The notes under the pieces were generated by a model. That model did no database searches and was not told the DNA's origin. It was given only the letters and a program-made list of their open reading frames with translations. A DNA stretch of 64,000 nt, taken from the NCBI RefSeq assembly GCF_029854705.2, contig NZ_CP139035.1:1550001-1614000 (forward strand), written 5' to 3'. Origin of the DNA: Akkermansia sp. N21116. Lineage in GTDB: Bacteria; Verrucomicrobiota; Verrucomicrobiia; Verrucomicrobiales; Akkermansiaceae. Of the stretch, positions 17,832-25,762 are shown one piece after another (positions within the stretch are counted from its first letter, which is position 1; every line of letters begins with the position of its first letter). The translations under genes were made by a program, and so were the position numbers.

Positions 17832-19397
17832 TTAGAGGGGGATATTGCCGTGTTTCTTGGCCGGGCGCACTTCTTTCTTGTTGAGAAGTGTGCGCAGGGC
17901 AAAGGCGATTTTGGCACGGGTTTCTTCCGGATTGATGACTTCCGTGATTTGATCCAAGGCGGCAGCGGCATAGGGATTGTAGAATGCTTCGCGGTATTCG
18001 TTGAGCAATTCTCCCTGACGCTTGGCCTTTTCAGCAGGGTCTTCAATGCCTTTGAGCTCGCGCCCGTACAGGACGGGAACGGCGCCTTCAGCTCCCATGA
18101 CAGCAATTTCAGCGGACGGCCAGGCGAAGACGACGTCAGCGCCGAGGTCCTTGCAGCACATGGCGATATAAGCGCCGCCGTATGCCTTGCGCATGATGAG
18201 GGTCACCTTCGGCACAGTGGACTGCGAGTAGGCGAAGATCATTTTGGCTCCGTGGCGGATGATGCCGCCGCGTTCCTGATTCTTGCCGGGCAGGAAGCCG
18301 GGGACGTCCACCAGGTTGACCAACGGCGTATTGAAAGCATTGCAGAAGCGGATGAAACGGGCGGCCTTGTCGGACGAATCGATGTCCAGGCATCCGGCTT
18401 TCACGTTGGGCTGGTTGGCAATGATGCCGACCACGACGCCACAGATGCGGCCGAATCCCACGACGACGTTTTTGGCGAAATCCTTGTGAACTTCAAGGAA
18501 ATCTCCGTCGTCAACGAGACGGGAAATGATAGGCAGCACATCCAGTGGAATCTTGTTGTCCTCGGGGATCAGTTCGTTCATGCCGGGATCAGCCGCCATG
18601 TTGAGCGGTGTGTCCAGCTTGTGCGGCGGTTCTTCCGTATTGTTGGAGGGCAGGTAGGAGAGCAGTCTCTTCAGGATGTCGATGGCATGGGCATCGCTGT
18701 CCGCGACAAAGTGGGCATTGCCGGAGACGGAGGCGTGGATGGCTGCGGAGCCGATATCGTCCATCGTGCATTTTTCATACGTGACCTGTTCAATGACCTT
18801 GGGGCCGGTGATGTACATACCGGCATTTCCGGAATTGCGCATGATGACGAAGTCCGTCAGAGCAGGGGAATAAGCCGCACCGCCGGCGCATGGTCCGAGG
18901 ATCAGAGAAACCTGGGGAACGACGCCGGAAGCAAGAACGTTGTTGTAGAAAACGTTGGCATACCCGGAAAGGGCTGCAACTCCTTCCTGAAGACGGGCGC
19001 CTCCGGAGTCATTGACCGTCACCATCGGGATGCCGGCTTTGAGGGCATACTTTTGCGCGTCCACAATCTTCATCGCGTGCATGTACCCGAGGGAACCGCC
19101 CTGAGCCAGGAAGTCGGAGGCAGAGCAGGCCACCGGACGGCCGTTGACGAGGCCGAAACCGGAAACAACGCCGTCACCGGGGATTTCCTTTTTGCCCATG
19201 CCGAAGTTGTGGCAGTTGTGGCGGGCATGCATGCCGATTTCCGTAAAGGTGCCTTCTTCAAAAAGGTAGCCCATGCGGTCGCGGGCCGTCATTTCGCCAT
19301 TAGCATGTCTCTTGTCGATCTTGTCCTGGCCGCCGCTGAGAATGATTTTTTCGCGGCGGGCTTGCAGATCGGCAAGGAGTTTGGGATCAATAGCCAT
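17832..19397 (-). CDS. mmdA: Methylmalonyl-CoA decarboxylase alpha subunit (carboxyltransferase)
   Basis: This 521-residue carboxyltransferase carries the two crotonase-like domains of the propionyl-CoA carboxylase beta/MmdA family. Family features include GDGVVSGFGLVNGRPV, the acyl-CoA oxyanion stretch SGGARLQEGVAAL, GPCAGGAAYSPALTDF, and in the second half RFCNAFNTPLVNLVDVPGF and the KAYGGAYIAM loop. It removes the carboxyl group of methylmalonyl-CoA and places it on biotin. Because the gene sits with OadB- and OadG-type subunits and an epimerase, the decarboxylase role is preferred over a biosynthetic propionyl-CoA carboxylase. The gene starts 35 bases after the epimerase. Confidence 0.92.
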   Translation of the reverse strand: MAIDPKLLADLQARREKIILSGGQDKIDKRHANGEMTARDRMGYLFEEGTFTEIGMHARHNCHNFGMGKKEIPGDGVVSGFGLVNGRPVACSASDFLAQGGSLGYMHAMKIVDAQKYALKAGIPMVTVNDSGGARLQEGVAALSGYANVFYNNVLASGVVPQVSLILGPCAGGAAYSPALTDFVIMRNSGNAGMYITGPKVIEQVTYEKCTMDDIGSAAIHASVSGNAHFVADSDAHAIDILKRLLSYLPSNNTEEPPHKLDTPLNMAADPGMNELIPEDNKIPLDVLPIISRLVDDGDFLEVHKDFAKNVVVGFGRICGVVVGIIANQPNVKAGCLDIDSSDKAARFIRFCNAFNTPLVNLVDVPGFLPGKNQERGGIIRHGAKMIFAYSQSTVPKVTLIMRKAYGGAYIAMCCKDLGADVVFAWPSAEIAVMGAEGAVPVLYGRELKGIEDPAEKAKRQGELLNEYREAFYNPYAAAALDQITEVINPEETRAKIAFALRTLLNKKEVRPAKKHGNIPL

Positions 19398-19432
19398 TGG
19401 TTGATTTTACTAGTTGGGGGTTGTGAGGCGGA

Positions 19433-19855
19433 TTATTCTCCGCAGCAGCAGTTGCCGGGGTGCTGGCAGAGTTCGGTCAGCACGCTGAAGGTTGACTTGG
19501 GATGCAGGAAAGCCACCTGCGTATTATGTGCACCGGGAACGGGGGTTGCATTGATGAGTTGGATACTGGCATCAGCCGCCTTTTGCAGGTCGGTGGTGAC
19601 GTCGTTTGTCTTGAATGCAATGTGATGGAGACCTTCACCCTTCTTTTCAATGGCCTTGGCGATAGCGCTTTCGGGGGAGGTGGGTTCCAGCAGTTCGATG
19701 TGAACGCCCGCTACGTCAAACATGGCAACGCGGACTTTCTGGGTTGTGACTTCTTCAATGTGGGGTTCTCCCAGGCCGAGGGCATCACGATAGTACGGAA
19801 TGGTGGCATCAAGGCTCTTAACTGCGATGCCGATGTGGTCGATTTGCTGAATCAT
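19433..19855 (-). CDS. mce: Methylmalonyl-CoA epimerase
   Basis: A 140-residue vicinal-oxygen-chelate enzyme that interconverts the R and S forms of methylmalonyl-CoA. Visible features are the metal-ligand His in IDHIGIAV (residue 7), PYYRDALGL, HIELLEPTSPES, and GEGLHHIAFKT with the second His ligand. The ATG at 19855 gives the normal family start; the longer frame to 19897 has no support. The C-terminus ends in a Cys-rich CCCGE, unusual but not in the active site. It is the first gene of the cluster: epimerase, mmdA, mmdD, mmdC, mmdB, birA and possibly the CoA-transferase. Confidence 0.9.
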   Translation of the reverse strand: MIQQIDHIGIAVKSLDATIPYYRDALGLGEPHIEEVTTQKVRVAMFDVAGVHIELLEPTSPESAIAKAIEKKGEGLHHIAFKTNDVTTDLQKAADASIQLINATPVPGAHNTQVAFLHPKSTFSVLTELCQHPGNCCCGE

Positions 19856-20183
19856 ATCGGTGAATATTTGGTTATAAGGCTCCAGCCCAGCGGGCATGCG
19901 CCTCTGGTACGAAGCAAGTAAATACGTTTTTTCACTAAAAGGGAAGCAGGAAAGAAAAAAATTGTGTACGAGCTTTCGCTCAAGAGCGAATAGGCATTCG
20001 GTATTTTCCTGTAAATCTGGCGAATGTTTCCGGTAAATCGATTATTATGTGGTACTTGGAACCTTGATGACGAAAAAAATGATCTGCTCGCCGAATTTGG
20101 GTTGCAATTCCGGAATGGTTGATGCATATTCTGCGTCCCGACAGATTTCCTATTGGATCAACTCAAACTTTGGAGAACGCAAG
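19856..20183. other. Divergent promoter region between epimerase and rplS
   Basis: This 328-base stretch should contain the promoters of both the propionate cluster and rplS. I see a 6-bp hairpin with a 4-base loop at 19975-19990 (ttcgct/agcgaa) and an A-rich tract at 19950-19962, but no confident promoter boxes. I found no riboswitch I can name. Confidence 0.4.
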
Positions 20184-20528
20184 ATGAACATTATCAACAA
20201 GATCGAACAAGAGCAAATCAAGTCCGACGTGGCACAGTTTAACGTGGGCGACACCGTTAAGGTTCACACTCGCGTGATCGAAGGCGGCAAGGAACGTATC
20301 CAGATTTTCCAGGGTATCGTGATTTCCCGGCACGGAGCCGGTATCAACGCTGCCTATACCGTTCGCAAGATTTCCTACGGAGAAGGTGTGGAACGCGTGT
20401 TCCCTCTTCATACCCCCAAGGTCGCCAAGATCGAAGTCGTCAACCGTGGCAAGGTACGCCGTGCCAAGTTGAACTATCTTCGCAGCCGCATCGGTAAGGA
20501 CGCCGTTCAGGTTAAGTCCGCCAACTGA
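20184..20528 (+). CDS. rplS: 50S ribosomal protein L19
   Basis: The 114-residue protein matches L19 along its length: the N-terminal helix, [31 protein letters not shown], the [17 protein letters not shown] segment and [17 protein letters not shown]19 sits at the interface of the two subunits. The ATG at 20184 is preceded by ggag at 20172-20175, a good ribosome-binding site, and matches the family start; the open frame extends further upstream without support. A strong terminator follows, so it is probably transcribed alone. Confidence 0.96.
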   Translation: MNIINKIEQEQIKSDVAQFNVGDTVKVHTRVIEGGKERIQIFQGIVISRHGAGINAAYTVRKISYGEGVERVFPLHTPKVAKIEVVNRGKVRRAKLNYLRSRIGKDAVQVKSAN

Positions 20529-20567
20529 TGGGGTCTGTCGGGGTTTCCCGATTACTCGGTTTATCGG

Positions 20568-20600
20568 AGCCGTTTCGCAAATTGCGCGAAACGGCTTTTT
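20568..20600 (+). terminator. Terminator of rplS
   Basis: A perfect 11-bp stem (agccgtttcgc at 20568-20578 with gcgaaacggct at 20586-20596) is followed by a T-run. Confidence 0.9.
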
Positions 20601-20715
20601 CTATTTCCCCGCAATCATAAAAAGAGTATGTGTAAGGAAATGCTTGGAAATGCTTCCCATCCTGAACGATCTCCAGGCAGCACTGTCTTTACCTATAGCC
20701 TTTTTTGATTGAAAT

Positions 20716-21702
20716 ATGTTAAAAAAACTGATTGTTGCCTTGTTCCTGCTTATCGTGCTTGTCGCAGGCGGGTATGTTTTTTGGAAAGATCGCAGGGAAC
20801 CTCCTTCGCAAGATGTTACCTTGTACGGTAATGTAGATTTGAGGCAGGTGGCTTCCGCATTCCTGGTTTCGGAACGCTTGGCGGCTGTTTATGTCGATGA
20901 GGGGCAAATTGTAGAAAAAGGCCGGAAATTGGCGGAGTTGGAAACGGTCCGTCTCAAGCAGGATCTGGATGTTGCTCGCCTTGCTGCCGCTGCTGCCTGG
21001 CAAAATTACCAAAAGGTGAAAAACGGCCCCCGCAAGGAGGACGTCGCCCGTGCTCGTGCTGCCGTGGAGGCTGCCAAAGCTGCCTGGGAGAATGCCCGAA
21101 TCCGTCGTGACCGCATGATCCCTTTGTCGAAGAAGCAATCGGTCTCTGTCCAGCAGGCTGACGATGCGATTGCCATGGAGTCTGTATCCGCTGCCTATGT
21201 AGAGGTGAAGCAGAAGGAACTGGATCTTCTCCTGGCCGGCTCCCGCGAAGAAGACATCCTCCAGGCCGAAGCGGAATGGAAACGGGCAGATGCCGAATGC
21301 GCTATCCGACAGCAGCGGCTGGATGATGCCGTGCTGTACGCACCATGCGATGCCGTCGTACGGAACAGAATCCTGGAACCCGGTGATATGGTCTCTCCCC
21401 AGAAGCCTGTCTTTAATCTGTCCATTATGGATGTCAAATGGATCCGCGCTTACCTGACCGAAGAGCAACTCGGTCAAGTCCGCCCGGGAATGAATGCCGT
21501 GGTGACGAATGATAGTTTCCCCGGACGCGAATTCAAAGGGACGATCGGTTTTATTTCTTCCGTAGCCGAGTTTACCCCGAAAAATGTGGAAACTCCGGAA
21601 TTGAGGACGGCTTTGGTGTACGAAGTACGTATTATCGTACAAGATCCGGATAATTGCTTCCGTCTGGGGGCTCCGGCTACGGTTGTCATCCGCGTGTCGT
21701 GA
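20716..21702 (+). CDS. HlyD-family membrane fusion protein of an ABC exporter (YbhG-like)
   Basis: This 328-residue periplasmic adaptor has one N-terminal membrane anchor (about residues 5-24), a lipoyl-like domain split around a coiled coil (about 85-205, with repeated Ala/Glu/Arg helices), and a beta-barrel after AVLYAPCDAVVRNRILEPGDMV. The layout is that of YbhG/HlyD_D23 adaptors, which link an inner-membrane ABC transporter to an outer-membrane channel. It is the first gene of a four-gene operon with the fused ATPase and two permeases. No TolC-type gene lies next to it; a shared channel must be used. Substrate unknown; homologous systems export toxic compounds. Confidence 0.88.
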   Translation: MLKKLIVALFLLIVLVAGGYVFWKDRREPPSQDVTLYGNVDLRQVASAFLVSERLAAVYVDEGQIVEKGRKLAELETVRLKQDLDVARLAAAAAWQNYQKVKNGPRKEDVARARAAVEAAKAAWENARIRRDRMIPLSKKQSVSVQQADDAIAMESVSAAYVEVKQKELDLLLAGSREEDILQAEAEWKRADAECAIRQQRLDDAVLYAPCDAVVRNRILEPGDMVSPQKPVFNLSIMDVKWIRAYLTEEQLGQVRPGMNAVVTNDSFPGREFKGTIGFISSVAEFTPKNVETPELRTALVYEVRIIVQDPDNCFRLGAPATVVIRVS

Positions 21703-21709
21703 TACGGAC

Positions 21710-23482
21710 ATGATAGGAGAATGGTGCATCGACTGTCGACAGGTCGGCAAAATCTTCAAGGATTCAGCCGGCAGGGACTTCGATGCCCTTAAGGATGTTT
21801 CCTTTCGTGTTGGAAAGGGGGAGATCATTGGATTGCTTGGCCCCGACGGAGCCGGGAAGACGACGTTGATTCGTCTGGCGACAGGCTTGATGAAACCCTC
21901 TTCCGGGAGTATTTCCACCCTGGGGTTCGATACGGGGGCCCAGGCCTCCATGATCCAGAAACAGATAGGTTACATGCCTCAAAAATTCGGTCTCTATGAA
22001 GATTTGACGGTGATGGAGAATATGTTGCTCTATGCTCGCCTGCACGGAGTTCATTCCCGGAAACGGGAGGAAAAATTTTCGAGTCTTCTCCACATGTCTT
22101 CCCTGCAACGCTTTACAGGGAGGCTTGCCGGTAAATTGTCAGGAGGTATGAAGCAGAAACTGGGACTATGTTGCTGCCTGATATCGTCTCCGGAACTTTT
22201 GCTGCTGGATGAGCCTACCGTCGGTGTCGATCCTCTTTCCCGTCTGGAACTCTGGGGAATTCTGAAGCAGCTTGCTCGTGACGAGGGTCTTAGTGTGCTC
22301 GTCAGTACATCCTACATGGACGAGGCCTCCTACTGCAAGAGAAGTATGATTCTCTACGAGGGGCGGTTGCTTTGCGATTGTCCTCCATCCGAAGTGACGG
22401 CTTTGGCGGCTGGCAAAACATTTTCTATTTCCGTGCCCCAAGGAGAAAAAGTGCGCCGTATCCAGAGTGAGCTGGCCATGATTCCTACCGTTATCAACTC
22501 CACTCCTCTTGGTGATTGTGTCCGTGTGGTGATGGATCCTTCTTCCGAGGATTTTGCCCGCTTGGAGTCTTATGACCTTCGTCCGGCTTCCCCGGATTAT
22601 TCCGACGGCTTCATGACGCTATTGTTCAGCCATCTGGCATCTGGGAAAAAAGGGTTGCACATGGACTGGGGAACCGGGGAAGAAGGATGGGTTGTTTCTG
22701 GTAATCCGGGAGATACGGTTATTTCCGTCAAAGATCTTGTCCGTCGGTTTGGCAGTTTCGTTGCTGTCGATCATGTGAATTTCAGCGTGGCGCAAGGAGA
22801 GATTTTCGGTTTGCTGGGGCCCAACGGGGCTGGGAAAAGTACGACGTTCCGCATGCTCTGCGGTTTGTTGCCGGCTAGCAGCGGTGTGTTGAATGTTGCC
22901 GGTGTCGATCTCAGGACGGCGGCTCCCGTTGCCCGTCGAAAAATCGGCTATGTTGCCCAGAAATTTTCCCAATACGGGAATCTTACTGTCCGGCAGAACC
23001 TGAACTTTTTCGCGGGTGCGTACGGCATGCGCGGTACTGAGAAAAAACGGGCCGTAAACGACATGATTGATGAATTCGGTCTTACCCGTTTTCTGGATAC
23101 ACCGTCTTCTTTGTTGCCAGGAGGATACAAGCAGCGTCTCAGCATGGCCTGTGCTTTGTTGCATAGACCGGAAATACTGTTTCTGGATGAAGCCACTTCG
23201 GGAGCTGATCCCGTAGCGCGCCGGGAATTTTGGTTGCGTATAAACTCTTTGGCAGACAAGGGTGTTACCGTGATCATTACGACCCACTTTTTGGGGGAGG
23301 CCGAATACTGTGACAAGATGGTGATCATGATGGACGGCATTTGCCTGGCTCAGGGCAGCCCGGAAGACATCCGTTCCCATGCTCCCGTGGCAGAGGACGG
23401 AGGCACTCCTTCTCTGGAAGATGCCTTCCTGGCCATCACGAGGGAGAGGGTTCGTGCAGTACCGGAAGGAGGTGAAGCATGA
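21710..23482 (+). CDS. ABC exporter ATPase with two fused nucleotide-binding domains (YbhF-like)
   Basis: The 590-residue protein holds two ABC domains in one chain. Domain one has Walker A GPDGAGKTT, signature LSGGMKQ and Walker B LLLLDEPTVGVD. Domain two has Walker A GPNGAGKST, a degenerate signature LPGGYKQ and Walker B ILFLDEATSGAD. This double-domain layout is characteristic of YbhF, which works with two permeases. The ATG at 21710, seven bases past the adaptor stop, is preferred to a TTG that would overlap it. It overlaps the next gene by four bases (ATGA). The signature change in domain two may weaken one of the two ATP sites. Confidence 0.9.
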   Translation: MIGEWCIDCRQVGKIFKDSAGRDFDALKDVSFRVGKGEIIGLLGPDGAGKTTLIRLATGLMKPSSGSISTLGFDTGAQASMIQKQIGYMPQKFGLYEDLTVMENMLLYARLHGVHSRKREEKFSSLLHMSSLQRFTGRLAGKLSGGMKQKLGLCCCLISSPELLLLDEPTVGVDPLSRLELWGILKQLARDEGLSVLVSTSYMDEASYCKRSMILYEGRLLCDCPPSEVTALAAGKTFSISVPQGEKVRRIQSELAMIPTVINSTPLGDCVRVVMDPSSEDFARLESYDLRPASPDYSDGFMTLLFSHLASGKKGLHMDWGTGEEGWVVSGNPGDTVISVKDLVRRFGSFVAVDHVNFSVAQGEIFGLLGPNGAGKSTTFRMLCGLLPASSGVLNVAGVDLRTAAPVARRKIGYVAQKFSQYGNLTVRQNLNFFAGAYGMRGTEKKRAVNDMIDEFGLTRFLDTPSSLLPGGYKQRLSMACALLHRPEILFLDEATSGADPVARREFWLRINSLADKGVTVIITTHFLGEAEYCDKMVIMMDGICLAQGSPEDIRSHAPVAEDGGTPSLEDAFLAITRERVRAVPEGGEA

Positions 23483-24588
23483 TCGCATCCCTTCGCAGGA
23501 TAGTGGCGCTCGTCGTCAAGGAACTCCATCAGATTGCACGTGACCCGGGTAATATTGCCATCGCTGTCGTCTTACCTGCCGTATTGTTGATTTTGTTCGG
23601 CTATGGATTGAGCATGGACGTCAACAATATCCGTGTAGCGTGGTATGCTCCCGTGAGTTCGGATTTATCCCGTACTTTGGAATCTCGCATGACCCTGTCT
23701 CCTTACTTCCATGTGACGAAGACTTTTTCGTCTCAGGAAGCCGAGGAAGCCCTCCGCCTTCACCGTGTGGATGCTATCGTGTCTATGCGCAGCGATACTC
23801 AGGCAGATCTGGTCAACAACCACACGGCCTCGGTGCAAATCATCGTTAATGGGTCCAATGCCAATCAGGCTAAGTTGATGAACAACTACCTGCGTTCCGT
23901 TGTTTCTTCCTGGGCTGTGTCCGAACTTGGCGTTGCTCCCGGAAGTATCGCAATTGAGCCACGCATGCGCTACAACGAGGCGGTGGATAGCCACTACTAT
24001 CTCGTTCCCGGCGTTATTGTTATTATCATGACTATGATCGGTTCCCTGTTGACGGCTCTCGTTATGGCCCGCGAATATGAAAGGGGGACTCTGGAAGGGC
24101 TCTTTTCAACTCCTGTTCATAGCTGGGAAATTCTGATTGCCAAAGGATTGACGAATTTTCTGCTCGGTATGGTCAGCTTTGCCATTTCCATGTTGTTCGC
24201 CGCCTACGTGTTCCATATCCCGATCCGGGGTTCCCTTCCGGTATTAATTGGGGTGTCCGCCTTGTATCTGGTGGTAGCGTTGGGACTGGGGCTTGTCATT
24301 TCCACCACGACGAAGAACCAGTTCCTATCTTGCCAGTTGGCCATCTTGGGAACCTTCCTGCCGGCTTTGATGCTGAGCGGATTCGTGTACGACATCCTGA
24401 ACATGCCTCTTGCTGTCCAGGCTATCACGTGGGTGATTCCGGCGAAATATTACATGACCATGATGGTTAGTTTGTTTCTGGCTGGCGATATTCCTATTCT
24501 GGTGTATCGCGGCTGCATTGCCTTGGTCGTATTTTCCCTTGTCCTCTGGTTGACGGCACGTCTGAAATCTCCAAAGTCTCTGGAATAA
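23479..24588 (+). CDS. ABC-2 exporter permease (YbhS-like)
   Basis: This 369-residue permease has one N-terminal membrane helix (about residues 28-48), a large external domain (about 50-175), and five clustered C-terminal helices, the ABC-2 type fold. The YERGTLEGLFSTPVHSWEILIAKG segment of the family, which contacts the ATPase, is visible (seen as EYERGTLEGLFSTPV). It overlaps the ATPase gene start-stop and the next permease gene by one base, so translation is coupled. It forms the pore with the second permease. Confidence 0.9.
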   Translation: MIASLRRIVALVVKELHQIARDPGNIAIAVVLPAVLLILFGYGLSMDVNNIRVAWYAPVSSDLSRTLESRMTLSPYFHVTKTFSSQEAEEALRLHRVDAIVSMRSDTQADLVNNHTASVQIIVNGSNANQAKLMNNYLRSVVSSWAVSELGVAPGSIAIEPRMRYNEAVDSHYYLVPGVIVIIMTMIGSLLTALVMAREYERGTLEGLFSTPVHSWEILIAKGLTNFLLGMVSFAISMLFAAYVFHIPIRGSLPVLIGVSALYLVVALGLGLVISTTTKNQFLSCQLAILGTFLPALMLSGFVYDILNMPLAVQAITWVIPAKYYMTMMVSLFLAGDIPILVYRGCIALVVFSLVLWLTARLKSPKSLE

Positions 24589-25706
24589 TGATCGACTTCA
24601 TCACTCGCCAGCTTGCCTTGATTGTCAAGGAACTGCTTGCCGTCCTCCGGGATGGGAAGAGTCGGGTGGCCGTCATTGTGCCTCCCGTGATCCAGATTTG
24701 TCTCTTCGGATATGCTGCGACGCTGGATGTTAATACCGTTCCTTATGCCTTGCAGGATCTTGACCACAGCCAATGGTCGCGCATGTATGCGGCCGATTTG
24801 GATGGATCGGGGATTTTCCACCGCGTCGCTACCGTTTCATCCAACAGGGAACTTGATGAACTGATGGCACGGAAGGAAATCGTGCTTGCCGTAACGATTC
24901 CCAGGAATTTTGCCCGTGAAGTAGAACAGGGTCGTACCGGAAGCATCCAGATGATAGCCGACGGCAGAAATTCCAATACGGCCGGCATTGCCTTGAGCTA
25001 TGCCCGGGAAATCGCTTCCGCTTTCAATTATCGACATCTTCCGCAAACAGAGAATGCCGTTCCCAATGTACGGATTGAATCGCGTGCCTGGTTTAATCCC
25101 AACATGATTACTCGTGTCTTCATGATTCCTTGTCTTCTTGCCGTCCTGGCTCTGTTGGATACCGTTCTTTCTTCCTCGCTCTCCATTGCCCGAGAACGAG
25201 AAGAGGGAACCTTCGACCAGTTGCTTGTGGCTCCCTACCGTCCGTCTGAAATTATCCTAGGTAAAGGGTTGGCGACGATGGCGATCAGTTGCGTGCAGAG
25301 TACCTGCGTGCTGCTCATCATCCTGTATTGGTTCAAGATACCCTTTCAGGGATCTTACTGGCTTTTGGCTCTGGCCATGTTCCTTTTCATCATGACCTCG
25401 GCGGCTATAGGACTGTGCATTTCGTCCTATTCCAAATCGCTCCAGCAGGCGATAGTCGGCACATTCCTTTTGGTTGTTCCCATGGTGATGCTCTCCGGGT
25501 TTGCAACCCCCATTGAGAGTATGCCGGAATTCTTCCAGGATTTGACCCTCTTGAACCCAATGCGCTACGGGATGACGATTATGCAGCGTATCTTCCTAGA
25601 AGGGGCGGGGCTGGCCGAATTGTGGGATCAGTTCCTTGTCGTGTTCGGGATTGCTTTCATTTCCATTGCGGCAAGTCTGGTCGCTTTCCGCAAACAGGTC
25701 GGATAA
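24588..25706 (+). CDS. ABC-2 exporter permease (YbhR-like)
   Basis: This 372-residue permease is a paralogue of the preceding one with the same plan: one N-terminal helix, a soluble external domain, and five C-terminal helices. The coupling segment reads REREEGTFDQLLVAPYRPSE. The start overlaps the upstream stop (TAATG). It is the last gene of the adaptor-ATPase-permease-permease operon and converges on valS, with a shared hairpin between them. Confidence 0.9.
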   Translation: MIDFITRQLALIVKELLAVLRDGKSRVAVIVPPVIQICLFGYAATLDVNTVPYALQDLDHSQWSRMYAADLDGSGIFHRVATVSSNRELDELMARKEIVLAVTIPRNFAREVEQGRTGSIQMIADGRNSNTAGIALSYAREIASAFNYRHLPQTENAVPNVRIESRAWFNPNMITRVFMIPCLLAVLALLDTVLSSSLSIAREREEGTFDQLLVAPYRPSEIILGKGLATMAISCVQSTCVLLIILYWFKIPFQGSYWLLALAMFLFIMTSAAIGLCISSYSKSLQQAIVGTFLLVVPMVMLSGFATPIESMPEFFQDLTLLNPMRYGMTIMQRIFLEGAGLAELWDQFLVVFGIAFISIAASLVAFRKQVG

Positions 25707-25711
25707 CGAAA

Positions 25712-25740
25712 GAGCCGGATGCCATCACGGCAACCGGCTC
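25712..25740. terminator. Hairpin between convergent exporter operon and valS
   Basis: A 7-bp stem (gagccgg at 25712-25718 with ccggctc at 25734-25740) sits between the two convergent stops. The T-run is weak on both sides, so termination here is plausible but not certain. Confidence 0.45.
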
Positions 25741-25762
25741 CCGGGAAAATACTGAATTGGGA

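Noticed and set aside
17850-19625. Plus-strand open frame of 591 codons opposite mmdA and epimerase
   Set aside because: It spans two well-supported minus-strand genes and a gap; its product looks like a composition shadow.
20094-20160. tRNA-like look of the segment before rplS
   Set aside because: I could not form a proper T-arm or acceptor stem, so it is not a tRNA.
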